Source of the DNA: Microbacteriaceae bacterium | GTDB taxonomy: Bacteria; Actinomycetota; Actinomycetes; Actinomycetales; Microbacteriaceae | Reading direction: 5' to 3' | NCBI GenBank assembly: GCA_003852775.1 | Contig: RDDZ01000025.1 | Coordinates: forward strand, 1-33,290 | DNA length: 33,290 nt | Shown here: positions 7,518 to 16,381 of the stretch, piece by piece | Layout: the number at the start of each line of letters is the position of its first letter | Position numbering within the stretch: position 1 is the first letter of the stretch | Made by a program: the position numbers and the translations under genes | Notes under the pieces: generated by a model | Database searches by the model: none | What the model saw: the letters and a program-made list of their open reading frames with translations, nothing else | What the model was told of the DNA's origin: nothing

Positions 7518-9683
7518 ATGGCCGCCCGCTCCCCCCTGCCGCCGCTGGACGCGGGCCTCGTCGCGAGCCTCGTCGAGGCACGCCACCCGCGGCCCCACGA
7601 GTGGCTCGGGCAGCACGAGCTGGGCGACGGATGGGTCATCCGCGCCGTGCGGCCGCTCGCCGAGTCGGTCACGGCGGTGCGGGCGGACGGCACCGAGGTC
7701 GCCCTCGAGCACCTCGACCGCGGGCTGTGGCAGGGCTACGCGCCCGGACCGGGCCAGGCCTACCGCCTGCGCGCGAGCTACCCCGACGGCCCCGACTGGG
7801 AGACAGACGACCCGTACCGCTTGGTGCCCTCGATCGGCGAGGTGGACCTGTTCCTGTGGGGCGAGGGCCGCCACGAGCAGCTGTGGCACGTCTTCGGCGC
7901 GCACGTGAAGCAGCACGAGGGCGTCGACGGCACGGGCTTCGTCGTGTGGGCGCCGCACGCGCAGGCGGTGCGCGTCGTCGGCGACTTCAACGCGTGGAGC
8001 GGGCTCGGTCACGCGATGCGCCGCCTCGACGACAACGGCGTGTGGGAGCTCTTCGTGCCGGGCGTCGGCGCGGGCGGCATCTACAAGTTCGAGCTGCTCA
8101 CCCCGTCCGGCGAGTGGGTCACGCGCGCCGACCCCATGGCGCGCTACACGGAGGTGCCCCCGCTCACGGGCTCCGTCGTCGGGCGGTCGGACTACCTGTG
8201 GAGCGACGAGGAGTGGATGCGGCGGCGCGCCGAGCGCGACCCGCACCAGGGCCCCATGAGCGTCTACGAGCTGCACCTCGGCTCGTGGCGGCCGGGGCTC
8301 TCCTACCGCGACGCCGCCGACGAGCTCATCGACTACGTCTCGGGCCTCGGATTCACGCACGTCGAGTTCATGCCCCTCGCCGAGCACCCCTTCGGAGGCT
8401 CGTGGGGCTACCAGGTGACGGGCTACTACGCCCCGACGAGCCGCTTCGGGCATCCGGACGACTTCCGCTACCTCGTGGACCGACTCCACCAGGCGGGCAT
8501 CGGCGTCATCATGGACTGGGTGCCCGCGCACTTCCCGAAGGACGAGTGGGCGCTCGCCCGCTTCGACGGCGAACCCCTCTACGAGCACTCCGACCCGCGC
8601 ATCGGCGAGCATCCCGACTGGGGCACGCTCGTGTTCGACTTCGGCCGCTCCCAGGTGCGCAACTTCCTCGTCGCGAACGCGCTCTACTGGCTCGAGGAGT
8701 TCCACATCGACGGCCTCCGCGTCGACGCGGTCGCGAGCATGCTCTACCGCGACTACTCGCGCAAGGACGGAGAGTGGGTGCCGAACGTCCACGGCGGCCG
8801 CGAGAACCTCGAGGCGATCGCGTTCCTCCAGGAGGTCAACGCGACCGCCTACAAGCGCAACCCCGGCATCGTCATGATCGCCGAGGAGTCCACCTCGTGG
8901 CCGGGCGTCACGCACCCGACGAGCGACGGCGGGCTCGGCTTCGGGCTCAAGTGGAACATGGGCTGGATGCACGACTCGCTGCAGTACATGCACGAGGACC
9001 CGATGTGGCGCGGCGACCACCACGACGACATCACGTTCTCGTTCGTGTACGCCTTCAGCGAGTCGTTCCTGCTGCCCATCAGCCACGACGAGGTCGTGCA
9101 CGGCAAGGGCTCGCTGCTGGCGAAGATGCCGGGCGACCAGTGGCAGAAGCTCGCGAACGTGCGCGCCTACCTGTCGTTCATGTGGGCGCACCCCGGCAAG
9201 CAGCTGCTCTTCATGGGCTCCGAGTTCGGCCAGCCCTCCGAGTGGAGCGAGCAGCGCGGCCTCGACTGGTGGATCCTCGACCAGCCCGTGCACCGGGGCC
9301 TCGCGAAGCTCGTGTCGCGCCTCAACGAGGTCTACCGCGACCATCCGGCGCTCTGGGAGCAGGACGCCGAGCCCGCGGGCTTCGAGTGGATCACGAGCGA
9401 TCCCGCGAGCAACGTCGTCGCGTTCCTCCGTCGCGCCCGCGACGGGCGCGAGCTCGTGAGCATCGTCAACTTCAGCGGCACCCCCGTGGGCCCCTACCGC
9501 GTGGGGCTGCCGGCGGCGGGCGATTGGGTCGAGGTACTCAACTCGGATGCCGTCGAGTACGGCGGCTCGGGCGTCGGCAACTACGGCCGCGTGACGGCCA
9601 CCGAAGACGGATGGCACGGCCGGCCGGCCTCGGTCGAGCTCACGCTGCCGCCGCTCGCGGCGCTCTGGCTCGTGCGCGGCTGA
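7518..9683 (+). CDS. glgB: 1,4-alpha-glucan branching enzyme
   Basis: Creates alpha-1,6 branches in the glucan made by GlgE (GH13_9). The 721 residues contain an N-terminal module (about 20-105), a CBM48 domain (about 115-215, [18 protein letters not shown]) and the catalytic barrel. The nucleophile is Asp403 in DGLRVDA, the acid Glu456 in MIAEEST and the stabiliser Asp524 in [14 protein letters not shown], each exactly two below the E. coli numbering. The start lies 1 nt after the glgE stop with AGAAGGGA as ribosome site. The stop is 1 nt from the convergent ybbN-like stop, and no terminator is visible between them. Confidence 0.98.
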   Translation: MAARSPLPPLDAGLVASLVEARHPRPHEWLGQHELGDGWVIRAVRPLAESVTAVRADGTEVALEHLDRGLWQGYAPGPGQAYRLRASYPDGPDWETDDPYRLVPSIGEVDLFLWGEGRHEQLWHVFGAHVKQHEGVDGTGFVVWAPHAQAVRVVGDFNAWSGLGHAMRRLDDNGVWELFVPGVGAGGIYKFELLTPSGEWVTRADPMARYTEVPPLTGSVVGRSDYLWSDEEWMRRRAERDPHQGPMSVYELHLGSWRPGLSYRDAADELIDYVSGLGFTHVEFMPLAEHPFGGSWGYQVTGYYAPTSRFGHPDDFRYLVDRLHQAGIGVIMDWVPAHFPKDEWALARFDGEPLYEHSDPRIGEHPDWGTLVFDFGRSQVRNFLVANALYWLEEFHIDGLRVDAVASMLYRDYSRKDGEWVPNVHGGRENLEAIAFLQEVNATAYKRNPGIVMIAEESTSWPGVTHPTSDGGLGFGLKWNMGWMHDSLQYMHEDPMWRGDHHDDITFSFVYAFSESFLLPISHDEVVHGKGSLLAKMPGDQWQKLANVRAYLSFMWAHPGKQLLFMGSEFGQPSEWSEQRGLDWWILDQPVHRGLAKLVSRLNEVYRDHPALWEQDAEPAGFEWITSDPASNVVAFLRRARDGRELVSIVNFSGTPVGPYRVGLPAAGDWVEVLNSDAVEYGGSGVGNYGRVTATEDGWHGRPASVELTLPPLAALWLVRG

Positions 9684-9684
9684 G

Positions 9685-10602
9685 TCAGTACAGCAGCGAC
9701 GCGAGGCGACCGCGCGCGGCGACGACCCGCGGGTCCTCGGCTCCCGCCACCTCGAAGTACTCGAGCATCCGGGCGCGGATGCGGTCGCGGTCCTCCTGCG
9801 ACGCCCCCGCGAACACGTCGAGCAGACGCGAGAAGGCGTCCTCGAGGTGTCCACCGCTCACGTCGAGATCCGCGACGTCGAGCTGGGCGTCGACGTCCGC
9901 GGGGCGCGCGGCGGCGGCGTCCCGGATCTCGACGGCCGTCTTGCCCGTGAGGCGGTGCAGCAGCGACACCTGCGCGAGGCCCGCGACGGCCTCCTGATCG
10001 CGCGGGTTCTCGGCGAGCGCCTTGCGGTAGGCGGCGATCGCCGCGGGGTAGTCGCCCGCCGTGATCGCGTCGTAGGCCTCCTGGTGCAGCGGCGGCACCG
10101 GCTCGGGCTCCGGCTCGGCGGTCTCGCCCTCCCCCGCGCCCACGGGGACGGTGCCGTTCACACCGTTCTGGGCCGCGAGCTGCAGGAGCTCGTCGAACAC
10201 CTGACGCACCTCCTGCTCCGAGGGGATGCCGATGAACAGGTTGACGGGGCGGCCCGCGACGACCGCGGCGACCGCCGGGACCTCGCGCACCTGGAAGGCC
10301 TGCGCGATCTGCGGGCTCACGCTGCCGTCGACGACGGCGAGCACGAGACGCCCGCCGTAGCTCTCGACGATCGGGCCGAGCGCGGAGTTGAGGCCGGGGG
10401 CGATGATCTCGACGACGACGGGGACGCGCGTCGACAGCTCGAGGACGCTCTCGAAGGTCGCATCCGAGGAGTCGAACACGAGCGACGACGCGGCGGGGGC
10501 GCCGCCCTCGGGACGGGGGCCGCGCGCGGGCTCCGCCGCGCGTCTCACGAGTCCGGACAGGTCGACGGCGCCGCGCAGGTTCGCGGGAGGCAGATCGGTC
10601 AC
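9685..10602 (-). CDS. YbbN-type thioredoxin-fold/TPR protein lacking CxxC
   Basis: A 305-residue cytosolic protein. Residues about 40-150 form a thioredoxin fold with VPVVVEIIAPGLNSALGP where thioredoxins have WCGPC; the cis-proline box REVPAV is kept. The C-terminal half (about 175-305) has TPR-like helices, for example GDYPAAIAAYRKALAENP. The domain order is that of YbbN/CnoX co-chaperones. Without the CxxC pair it cannot perform disulfide exchange and more likely acts as a holdase or adaptor (inference). GTG at 10602 is chosen because no ribosome site exists and a TACCGT box lies 7 nt upstream, overlapping the stop codon of the preceding gene. Confidence 0.88.
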   Translation of the reverse strand: MTDLPPANLRGAVDLSGLVRRAAEPARGPRPEGGAPAASSLVFDSSDATFESVLELSTRVPVVVEIIAPGLNSALGPIVESYGGRLVLAVVDGSVSPQIAQAFQVREVPAVAAVVAGRPVNLFIGIPSEQEVRQVFDELLQLAAQNGVNGTVPVGAGEGETAEPEPEPVPPLHQEAYDAITAGDYPAAIAAYRKALAENPRDQEAVAGLAQVSLLHRLTGKTAVEIRDAAAARPADVDAQLDVADLDVSGGHLEDAFSRLLDVFAGASQEDRDRIRARMLEYFEVAGAEDPRVVAARGRLASLLY

Positions 10603-10607
10603 GGTGA

Positions 10608-12470
10608 CTACGGTACTTCGCTCGCCGCCACGAGGCCGTCCGAGAATCCGAGCACGCGCACCTTCTGGTCGGCTGCCGTCGCCGGCGGCACGTAGAACAG
10701 GATCTGCACCGCGTAGAGCGCCGTGAGTCCCTTCGTTGTGCTCTGCTTCTGCGAGAGGGCCTTGACGGCGCCCTTCGGGTTGATGGCGGCGCCGGTCTCG
10801 GCGGGCTTCACGGTCTCCGACTCGCGCACTTCGGCCACGACGATCGCGCCCGTGTCGATCGCCGCGAGGGCGATCGCGGGGGCCGTGCTCTCGACGCTGG
10901 CATACTCGAAGATGACGTTCGTCTGGCCGGCCTTGCGGGTGTCCTTGTAGCCCGCACCGAGCTTCTCGTTGAGGAAGTCGTCGGTGAGGTCGAAGTGCTC
11001 GGCGAACTGGGACGCCGTGCCCGTGATGAGCACATCGCCGTACTCCGCCGACAGCTGCGCGGGCGGGAACGCCAGGAACTTCGTGTCGACGGGGTAGCGC
11101 GTGGCGCCGAGCTCGATGGGCGCCACCTCGGGCACCGACTGCGTGAGACGCACGAGGTACTGCACCTGGTACTGCGCGCGCGGCGACTCCTGCACGAACA
11201 TGAGGCCGTACTCGGCGCCGTCTGAGTCGTCGATCGCCGCGAAGACGGCGCGCGGCCAGTCGCGCTGCTGCTGCGGAAGGATGAGGCGCACCTCGCCGTC
11301 CGGGAATGCCGGGACGGCGGCGATGGCGCTGTCGGCGGCACGCGCCGTGTAGTTGGCGGTGCGCAACTCGAGAGCGGGGCCCGAGAGCCTCGTGGCGGCG
11401 AGCGCGGCGTCGCCGGCCGCATCCGCCTGCGCCACGACGTCGGCGACGCGCGTCACGATGCGCGTGAACTGCTGCTTCGTGACGACCGGCGGCTCGATCT
11501 CCTCGACGGGTGCCCCGGTGGCGCTCGGGCTCGGCGCGGGGGCGTCGATCGCCGGCGAGGTGCAGGCGCTCAGCGCGAGGGCGCCGACGAGCAGGGCGGG
11601 GAGCGCCGCGAAGGCGCGGCGGCGTCCGCGCGAGGTCGGGTCGTCGCCCGTGGTGATCGCGGAGCGCTTCGGCGCGGGCTTGAGCTGCGCGGGCTTCGGG
11701 GGCTTGGGCATCTTGGGGGTCTTCGGGGTCTTGCGGCGCGGTCCGTGGCGGCGACGCGCGTGGACGAGCGCCCAGATGAGCGCGATGAGGCCCAGCAGGA
11801 GGGCCCCGATGCCGCTCACGATGAGCGGACCGGACCACGGGGTCGAGTTGTCGAGCGGCCAGGTCACCGAGATGCTGTCCGGGGCGGGGGCGCCGCCGTC
11901 GGACGCGATGAGCACCGAGACGCCCTCGGGCACGTTGACCTTGCGCACGAGCGAGCCGTCGCCCTCGAACTCCTGGATCCAGAGGTCGCTTCCGACGGGC
12001 GAGGCCGGGTCGTCCTCGGGGGCGATCTCCTCCTCCGTCGCGGCGGCGTCCTCGGAGGCCGCCGGCGTCTCGGTCGCGCTCGGGGTCGGGGTCGCAGGCG
12101 CGTCGGTCGGCTCGTCCGAGGGCTCCTCCTCGCCGTCGCGCACCGCGAGGTCACCCGCGACGAGCTCGCCGGCCTCCTCGTCGAAGGTGATCTCGGCGGC
12201 GCGCGAGCCGGTGACCCACGCGCGCACGTCGTCGCTGCGGCCGTAGGCCATGAAGACGGGGTCGCCTGCCGTGCCGTCGATCTCGATGAGCTGGGCGCCC
12301 GGGTGCGCGTTGAGCGCGGCGCCGTCGATGACGACGAAGGGCACGTCGCCCTCGACGTCGACGGCCGACGTGATGTGGTCGGGCCCTTCCCAGATGGTGC
12401 GCTGCGCGACGCCGACGCCGATGGAGAGGAAGGCGGCGACGAACAGCACGATCGCGATCACGAATCGCAC
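10608..12470 (-). CDS. Two-part membrane protein with internal lipobox, unknown function
   Basis: A 620-residue protein that I do not recognise. Residues 1-22 form a membrane segment; about 23-213 is an extracytoplasmic domain with an acidic Pro/Thr/Glu-rich insert (113-160); 214-236 is a second membrane segment; 237-285 is a basic Lys/Pro-rich loop (KTPKTPKMPKPPKPAQLKP). A third hydrophobic segment then ends in LALSAC (298-303), a good lipobox, followed by a Pro/Ser linker and a C-terminal extracytoplasmic domain (about 325-620). The GTG at 12470 has AGGAG 8 nt upstream. The C-terminal half looks like a complete lipoprotein fused in frame to a membrane protein. Its stop overlaps the -10 box of the ybbN-like gene. 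Confidence 0.85.
   Translation of the reverse strand: MRFVIAIVLFVAAFLSIGVGVAQRTIWEGPDHITSAVDVEGDVPFVVIDGAALNAHPGAQLIEIDGTAGDPVFMAYGRSDDVRAWVTGSRAAEITFDEEAGELVAGDLAVRDGEEEPSDEPTDAPATPTPSATETPAASEDAAATEEEIAPEDDPASPVGSDLWIQEFEGDGSLVRKVNVPEGVSVLIASDGGAPAPDSISVTWPLDNSTPWSGPLIVSGIGALLLGLIALIWALVHARRRHGPRRKTPKTPKMPKPPKPAQLKPAPKRSAITTGDDPTSRGRRRAFAALPALLVGALALSACTSPAIDAPAPSPSATGAPVEEIEPPVVTKQQFTRIVTRVADVVAQADAAGDAALAATRLSGPALELRTANYTARAADSAIAAVPAFPDGEVRLILPQQQRDWPRAVFAAIDDSDGAEYGLMFVQESPRAQYQVQYLVRLTQSVPEVAPIELGATRYPVDTKFLAFPPAQLSAEYGDVLITGTASQFAEHFDLTDDFLNEKLGAGYKDTRKAGQTNVIFEYASVESTAPAIALAAIDTGAIVVAEVRESETVKPAETGAAINPKGAVKALSQKQSTTKGLTALYAVQILFYVPPATAADQKVRVLGFSDGLVAASEVP
10610..10615 (-). promoter_or_regulatory. 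-10 box of the leaderless ybbN-like gene
   Basis: TACCGT on the minus strand, 7 nt before GTG 10602; its last bases coincide with the stop codon of the upstream membrane-protein gene. Confidence 0.5.
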
Positions 12471-12590
12471 GGATGAACTCCTCTCGAGCTGCCACGCGGA
12501 GGGCTCCACGCGGTCCGCTCGGACGTGACGGTCCCGGCGGATCCCGCCGTCGGGGGTGCGACGGGGCAGCAGGCAAAGACATCCCAGGTT

Positions 12591-12647
12591 AGCGGACGGT
12601 CCCCCCGCGACCCAGGGTGCCGCCCGAGAGCCCCCTGGGAGTCCGCT
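12591..12647. repeat. Nested inverted repeats in a divergent promoter region
   Basis: Two perfect 7-bp inverted repeats are nested: 12591-12597 pairs with 12641-12647 and 12611-12617 pairs with 12633-12639. They sit in the 293-nt gap (12471-12763) between the divergent membrane-protein and DivIVA-like genes, next to a minus-strand TAACCT box, and could act as an operator or cruciform. Nothing else was recognised in the gap apart from the forward promoter. Confidence 0.5.
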
Positions 12648-12692
12648 GACCGGGGTCGCGCCTCCCCGGGCGCACCACGACGCCGCGGCCAT

Positions 12693-12698
12693 TACACT
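12693..12698 (+). promoter_or_regulatory. Probable -10 box of the large DivIVA-like gene
   Basis: TACACT on the plus strand, about 65 nt before the GTG at 12764. It would give a leader of about 60 nt ending in the GAGGAG ribosome site. Confidence 0.4.
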
Positions 12699-12763
12699 AC
12701 GGAGGGGTTCCCCGCCGTGCGGCGGGCCGACCGACCCGGATCTTTCCCGAGCGAGGAGCGCAC

Positions 12764-15268
12764 GTGGCGGCAGACGACGCGGGATTCACCACAGAGCTTC
12801 GCGGCTACAAGAAGGACGAGGTCGACCAGGCCGTCGCGGCCCTGCGTCGCGACCTCATCAAGGCCAACAGCGACCGCACCGAGGCCCTCAAGGAGGTCAA
12901 GCGCCTCCAGGCGCTCGCCGAGGACCTGCAGGCCGAGCTCGACGAGGTGGGCAGCCCCACCTACGCGGGCCTCGGCACGAAGCTCGAGAACACCCTGCGG
13001 GTCGCCGAGGAGCAGTCCACGCGCCTCATCGCCCAGGCCGACATCGACGCCGAGAAGCTGCGCGCGAGCGTGCAGCAGGAGGTCGAGACGCTCCGCACGG
13101 ATGCCGCCGAGACCGCCGAGCGTCTCGTCGCCGACGCGCAGACCCAGGCCGACCGCATCCTCTGCGGTGCCCGCGAGGAGGCCGAGGCGATCGTCACGCG
13201 CGCGACCTCCGACGCCGACGCGACGATGCAGGAGGCGCTCCGCGAGGCCGCCGCGATCCGCGGCGCCGTCGCGACCGAGGTCGCCGAGACCCGCGCCGCC
13301 GGCCGCCGGGACGTCGCGGCCATGCGCGCCGAGGCCGAGCGCGAGGTCGCGGAGCTGCGCGTCGTCGCGCAGCGCGAGGTCGCGGAGGCCCGCGAGGCCG
13401 CCGCGGCGCTCGCCCGCGACACCGAGAAGGGCCGTGCCGACTTCGAGGCCGAGGACGCCCGCCTGCGCGCCCAGCTCGCCCACGACCTCGAGCAGGCCCG
13501 CACCGACCTCGAGCGCGAGATCACCGAGGCGCGCGAGAAGCTCCGCATCGACACCGAGGCCGAGCGCGCGGCGCTCGAGGCCGACACGCGCCGCGCGCGC
13601 GCCGAGCTCGAGGAGCGCACGGCCGCCGAGCGCGCCGCCCTCGAGGCCGAGATCGCGAACGCCCGCGCCGCCCTCGAGACCGACACCGCCGCCCAGCGCG
13701 CGGCCCTCGAGACCGAGATCGCCGACCGACGCGCCAACCTCGAGACCGAGCTCACGCGTCTGCGCGCCGAGCTCGACGACGAGCTGACCCGCACGCGGGC
13801 CGAGCTCGCCTCCGAGGTCGAGACGACGCGCGCGACCCTCGCGGGCGACCGCGAGCGCACCGCCGCCGAGCTCGAGCACGAGGTCACGACCGCCCGGACG
13901 GCCCTCGCCGAGGAGCTCGCCACCGCGCGCACCGCGCTCGAGCGCGAGGTCGCGACGACGCGCGCCGAGCTCGAGAAGGAGGTCGCGACGACGCGTGCCG
14001 CCCTCGAGCAGGAGGTCGCCGCGACGCGCGCCTCGCTCGAGCAGGAGCTCGCGAGCGCCCGCGCCGCCCTCGCCGCCGAGCTCGAGCAGGCCCGCACGAC
14101 CCAGGAGGCCGAGCTGGCCGCCGCCAAGGCGCAGCAGGAGACCGAGCTCGCCGCCGCACGCGAGCAGCAGGAGGCCGACCTCGCGAACGCGCGCCAGACG
14201 ACGCTCGCCGAGCTCGAGGCCGCCCGCGCCTCGCAGGAGGCGGAGCTCACGGCCGCCCGCGAGGCTCACGACGCCGAGCTCGCGAACGCGCGCACGGTGC
14301 TCGAGACCGAGCTGCGCACCGCGCGCCGCGCCCTCGCGAACGAGCTCGAGCAGCGCCGTGCCGCCGAGGAGACCGAGCTCGCCGCCCGCCGCACCGCGTG
14401 GGAGACCGAGGAGACCACCGGCCGCGAGGGCTGGGCCGCCGAGCTCGCCGCCGCCCGCGAGGCGCTCGAGGCCGAGCTCGCCGCCCGCCGCGCCGAGGCC
14501 GAGGCCGAGGTGGCCCGCCTGCGGGAGGCCGCGACGACGGAGACCGGCAAGCTGCGCGCCGACACCGAGCGCGAGGTCGCCCGCATCCGCGCCGAGCTCG
14601 CCGCGGAGGAGCAGGCCCACCGCGCCCGCATCGCCCACGAGGCCGACGCGCAGGCCGCGCGCCTCGCCGCCGAGGCGGAGCAAGCCCGCGCCGACCTCAA
14701 CGTCGAGCTCGCGGCCCGCCGCGACGAGGCCGAGAAGGAGTACGTCGCCGCGCAGCAGGAGGCCGCCGCGTCCACCCAGAAGTACCTCGACGAGGCCACG
14801 GCGCAGCTGCAGGAGGCGTCGGCCCGCGCCGCCGAGAAGCGCGCCGAGGTCGAGAAGCTGCAGACCGAGGGCGTGGCCGAGGCCCGTGCGATCGTCGACG
14901 ACGCCCGCAAGTCGGCGACGGAGACCACGCGCGAGGCGGAGAAGACCGCCAAGAAGATCGTGCGCGACGCCGAGAAGCAGGCGAAGGCGCTCATCGACGA
15001 CGCCGAGGAGCGGCTCGCGAAGATCCGTGTCGAGCGCGAGGCGGTGGCCGGCTACTTCGAGAGCCTGCGCGGTCTGCTCGCCGGCGCCGACAAGCTCGCG
15101 ATGCCCGACTTCCCGGTGCCGGCCGACGAGGAGCCCGCGGCGCCGAAGCTCGCGGTCGCCGCGCCCGTCGCGGTCGAGCAGCCCGAGGCATCCGAGGAGC
15201 CCGCCGCGGACGAGCCCGCCGACGACGCGGACACGCGCGCCGCCGCGTCCGCCCGCGCCGACGGCTGA
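12764..15268 (+). CDS. Giant DivIVA-like hendecad coiled-coil protein
   Basis: An 834-residue cytosolic, probably filament-forming protein. Residues about 6-28 (GFTTELRGYKKDEVDQAVAA) resemble the membrane-targeting DivIVA/Wag31 N-terminus. From residue 216 to at least 655 the sequence is an unbroken series of 40 eleven-residue repeats, typically L-E-x-E-L-x-x-A-R-x-x, and weaker copies continue to about 754. One single-residue phase shift precedes residue 216. The C-terminus has a conserved-looking REAVAGYFESLRGLL box (about 758-772), then a Pro/Glu/Ala-rich tail. The GTG start has GAGGAG 8 nt upstream. By architecture it belongs with actinobacterial polar scaffolds such as Scy and FilP, which also use hendecad-rich coils; orthology is not established. 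A role in polar growth is inference. Confidence 0.9.
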   Translation: MAADDAGFTTELRGYKKDEVDQAVAALRRDLIKANSDRTEALKEVKRLQALAEDLQAELDEVGSPTYAGLGTKLENTLRVAEEQSTRLIAQADIDAEKLRASVQQEVETLRTDAAETAERLVADAQTQADRILCGAREEAEAIVTRATSDADATMQEALREAAAIRGAVATEVAETRAAGRRDVAAMRAEAEREVAELRVVAQREVAEAREAAAALARDTEKGRADFEAEDARLRAQLAHDLEQARTDLEREITEAREKLRIDTEAERAALEADTRRARAELEERTAAERAALEAEIANARAALETDTAAQRAALETEIADRRANLETELTRLRAELDDELTRTRAELASEVETTRATLAGDRERTAAELEHEVTTARTALAEELATARTALEREVATTRAELEKEVATTRAALEQEVAATRASLEQELASARAALAAELEQARTTQEAELAAAKAQQETELAAAREQQEADLANARQTTLAELEAARASQEAELTAAREAHDAELANARTVLETELRTARRALANELEQRRAAEETELAARRTAWETEETTGREGWAAELAAAREALEAELAARRAEAEAEVARLREAATTETGKLRADTEREVARIRAELAAEEQAHRARIAHEADAQAARLAAEAEQARADLNVELAARRDEAEKEYVAAQQEAAASTQKYLDEATAQLQEASARAAEKRAEVEKLQTEGVAEARAIVDDARKSATETTREAEKTAKKIVRDAEKQAKALIDDAEERLAKIRVEREAVAGYFESLRGLLAGADKLAMPDFPVPADEEPAAPKLAVAAPVAVEQPEASEEPAADEPADDADTRAAASARADG
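13409..14728 (+). repeat. 33-nt period repeat encoding about 40 in-phase hendecads
   Basis: Codons 216-655 of the DivIVA-like protein. The DNA shows a 33-nt period that is strict at the protein level and degenerate at the DNA level, with frequent GAGCTCGCC- and CTCGAG-like motifs. It is best read as old internal duplication kept by selection for coiled-coil geometry. Confidence 0.85.
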
Positions 15269-15275
15269 CGACTAG

Positions 15276-15308
15276 CCTTTCCCTATCCGCACGGGCGGAC
15301 GGGAAGGG
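15276..15308 (+). promoter_or_regulatory. Hairpin covering the ribosome site of the permease gene
   Basis: CCTTTCCC pairs with GGGAAGG and TCCGC (15286-15290) pairs with GCGGA (15295-15299). The 3' arm overlaps the purine-rich ribosome site upstream of ATG 15315, so folding could lower translation or weaken read-through from the gene before it. Confidence 0.35.
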
Positions 15309-15314
15309 AAGCCG

Positions 15315-16376
15315 ATGAAGATCCAGAACGCGTTCCGCCTGGGGCTCTTCGGGGGTCTCGGGGTGCTCGTAGCCCTCGCGATCGGGTCGGGGCTCAGCAA
15401 CCTCGCCACGATCCTCACCTACGTGGGCGCCGCGCTCTTCCTGGCGCTCGGCGTCGACCCCGCCGTCTCGTTCCTCGAGAAGCACAAGGTGCCGCGTCCC
15501 CTCGCGATCGTGTCGGTGCTCACGGGGATCCTCGCGGTCTTCGCCGGGTTCATCCTCGCGATCATCCCCGTCATCGCCGACCAGGTCGGCACCCTCATCA
15601 CGCAGGTGCCGAAGCTCGTCCAGACGATCGGCGACCAGGAGGCCCTCGAGGAGTGGTGGGCCACCTACGTCAACTGGATCGAGTACCGCGACGCGCTCAA
15701 GAACGTTCAGGACTGGTTCACGGGCAACCTCGAGACGATCACCTCGGGCGTGCTCAACACCGTGTTCACGGTCGTCGGCGGGGTGTTCGGCGGCCTCATC
15801 GTGCTCATCCTCATGCTGTACTTCGTGGCCTCGCTCGGCAGCATCAAGCGGGCCATCTACCAGCTCGTGCCGGCCTCGAAGCGCGAGAAGTTCATCGACA
15901 TCTCGGAGCAGATCACGAGCTCGGTCGGTCGCTACGTCGTCGGGCAGGTCTCGCTCGGCGCGACCAACGGCGTACTGACCTTCATCTTCCTCACCGTGCT
16001 CGGCTGGATCCTCGGCGATCCGATCGAGTACTCCGCGCTGCTCGCGTTCATCGCGTTCCTGTTCTCGCTCGTGCCGCTCGTCGGCACGATCACCGGATCG
16101 ATCATCATCACACTCGCCGTGTGGCTGTTCGACGGCCCGCCCGCCGTCATCGTGGTCGGCATCTGGTACCTCGTCTACATGCAGGTCGAGGCCTACCTGC
16201 TGAGCCCGCGGATCATGAACCGCGCGGTCAAGGTGCCGGGCGTCGTGGTCGTGATCGCGGCTCTCGCGGGCGGCACCCTCCTCGGCATCCTCGGGGCGCT
16301 CGTGGCGATCCCCGTCGCCGCGTCGATCCTCATCATCGTCAAGCAGGTCCTCATCCCCCGCCAGAACGAGCTCTGA
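15315..16376 (+). CDS. AI-2E family transporter (UPF0118 membrane protein)
   Basis: A 353-residue polytopic membrane protein of the PerM/TqsA/YdiK type. It shows paired N-terminal membrane helices (about 8-45), a further helix near 65-90, a soluble segment at about 90-150, and a conserved core with SSVGRYVVGQVSLGATNGV, followed by the hydrophobic run LLAFIAFLFSLVPLVGTITG typical of the family. The C-terminal PRIMNRAVKVPGVVVVIAAL is also characteristic. The substrate is unknown; family members have been linked to autoinducer-2 or ion export, which cannot be inferred here. ATG 15315 follows a GGGAAGGGAAG ribosome site, 46 nt after the DivIVA-like gene. Confidence 0.93.
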   Translation: MKIQNAFRLGLFGGLGVLVALAIGSGLSNLATILTYVGAALFLALGVDPAVSFLEKHKVPRPLAIVSVLTGILAVFAGFILAIIPVIADQVGTLITQVPKLVQTIGDQEALEEWWATYVNWIEYRDALKNVQDWFTGNLETITSGVLNTVFTVVGGVFGGLIVLILMLYFVASLGSIKRAIYQLVPASKREKFIDISEQITSSVGRYVVGQVSLGATNGVLTFIFLTVLGWILGDPIEYSALLAFIAFLFSLVPLVGTITGSIIITLAVWLFDGPPAVIVVGIWYLVYMQVEAYLLSPRIMNRAVKVPGVVVVIAALAGGTLLGILGALVAIPVAASILIIVKQVLIPRQNEL

Positions 16377-16381
16377 GGCGG

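Noticed and set aside
3955-9854. Very long open frames antisense or out of frame to glgE/glgB (3955-7908 plus, 5336-7693 minus, 7467-9854 minus, 7601-9997 plus)
   Set aside because: They are Arg/Ala/Gly-biased shadow frames caused by high GC at the third codon position and overlap clearly assigned genes.
10608-11711. Separate lipoprotein gene starting at ATG 11711
   Set aside because: No ribosome site or TANNNT box precedes this ATG, and the upstream frame is continuous without a stop. Reading as one 620-residue protein is simpler.
12692-14683. 663-residue open frame antisense to the DivIVA-like gene
   Set aside because: It mirrors the repeat structure of the real gene and has no independent start signal or recognisable motif.
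13409-14728. Satellite or CRISPR-like array with a 33-bp period
   Set aside because: The repeat is strict only at the protein level, has no spacers and is continuous with a coding frame.
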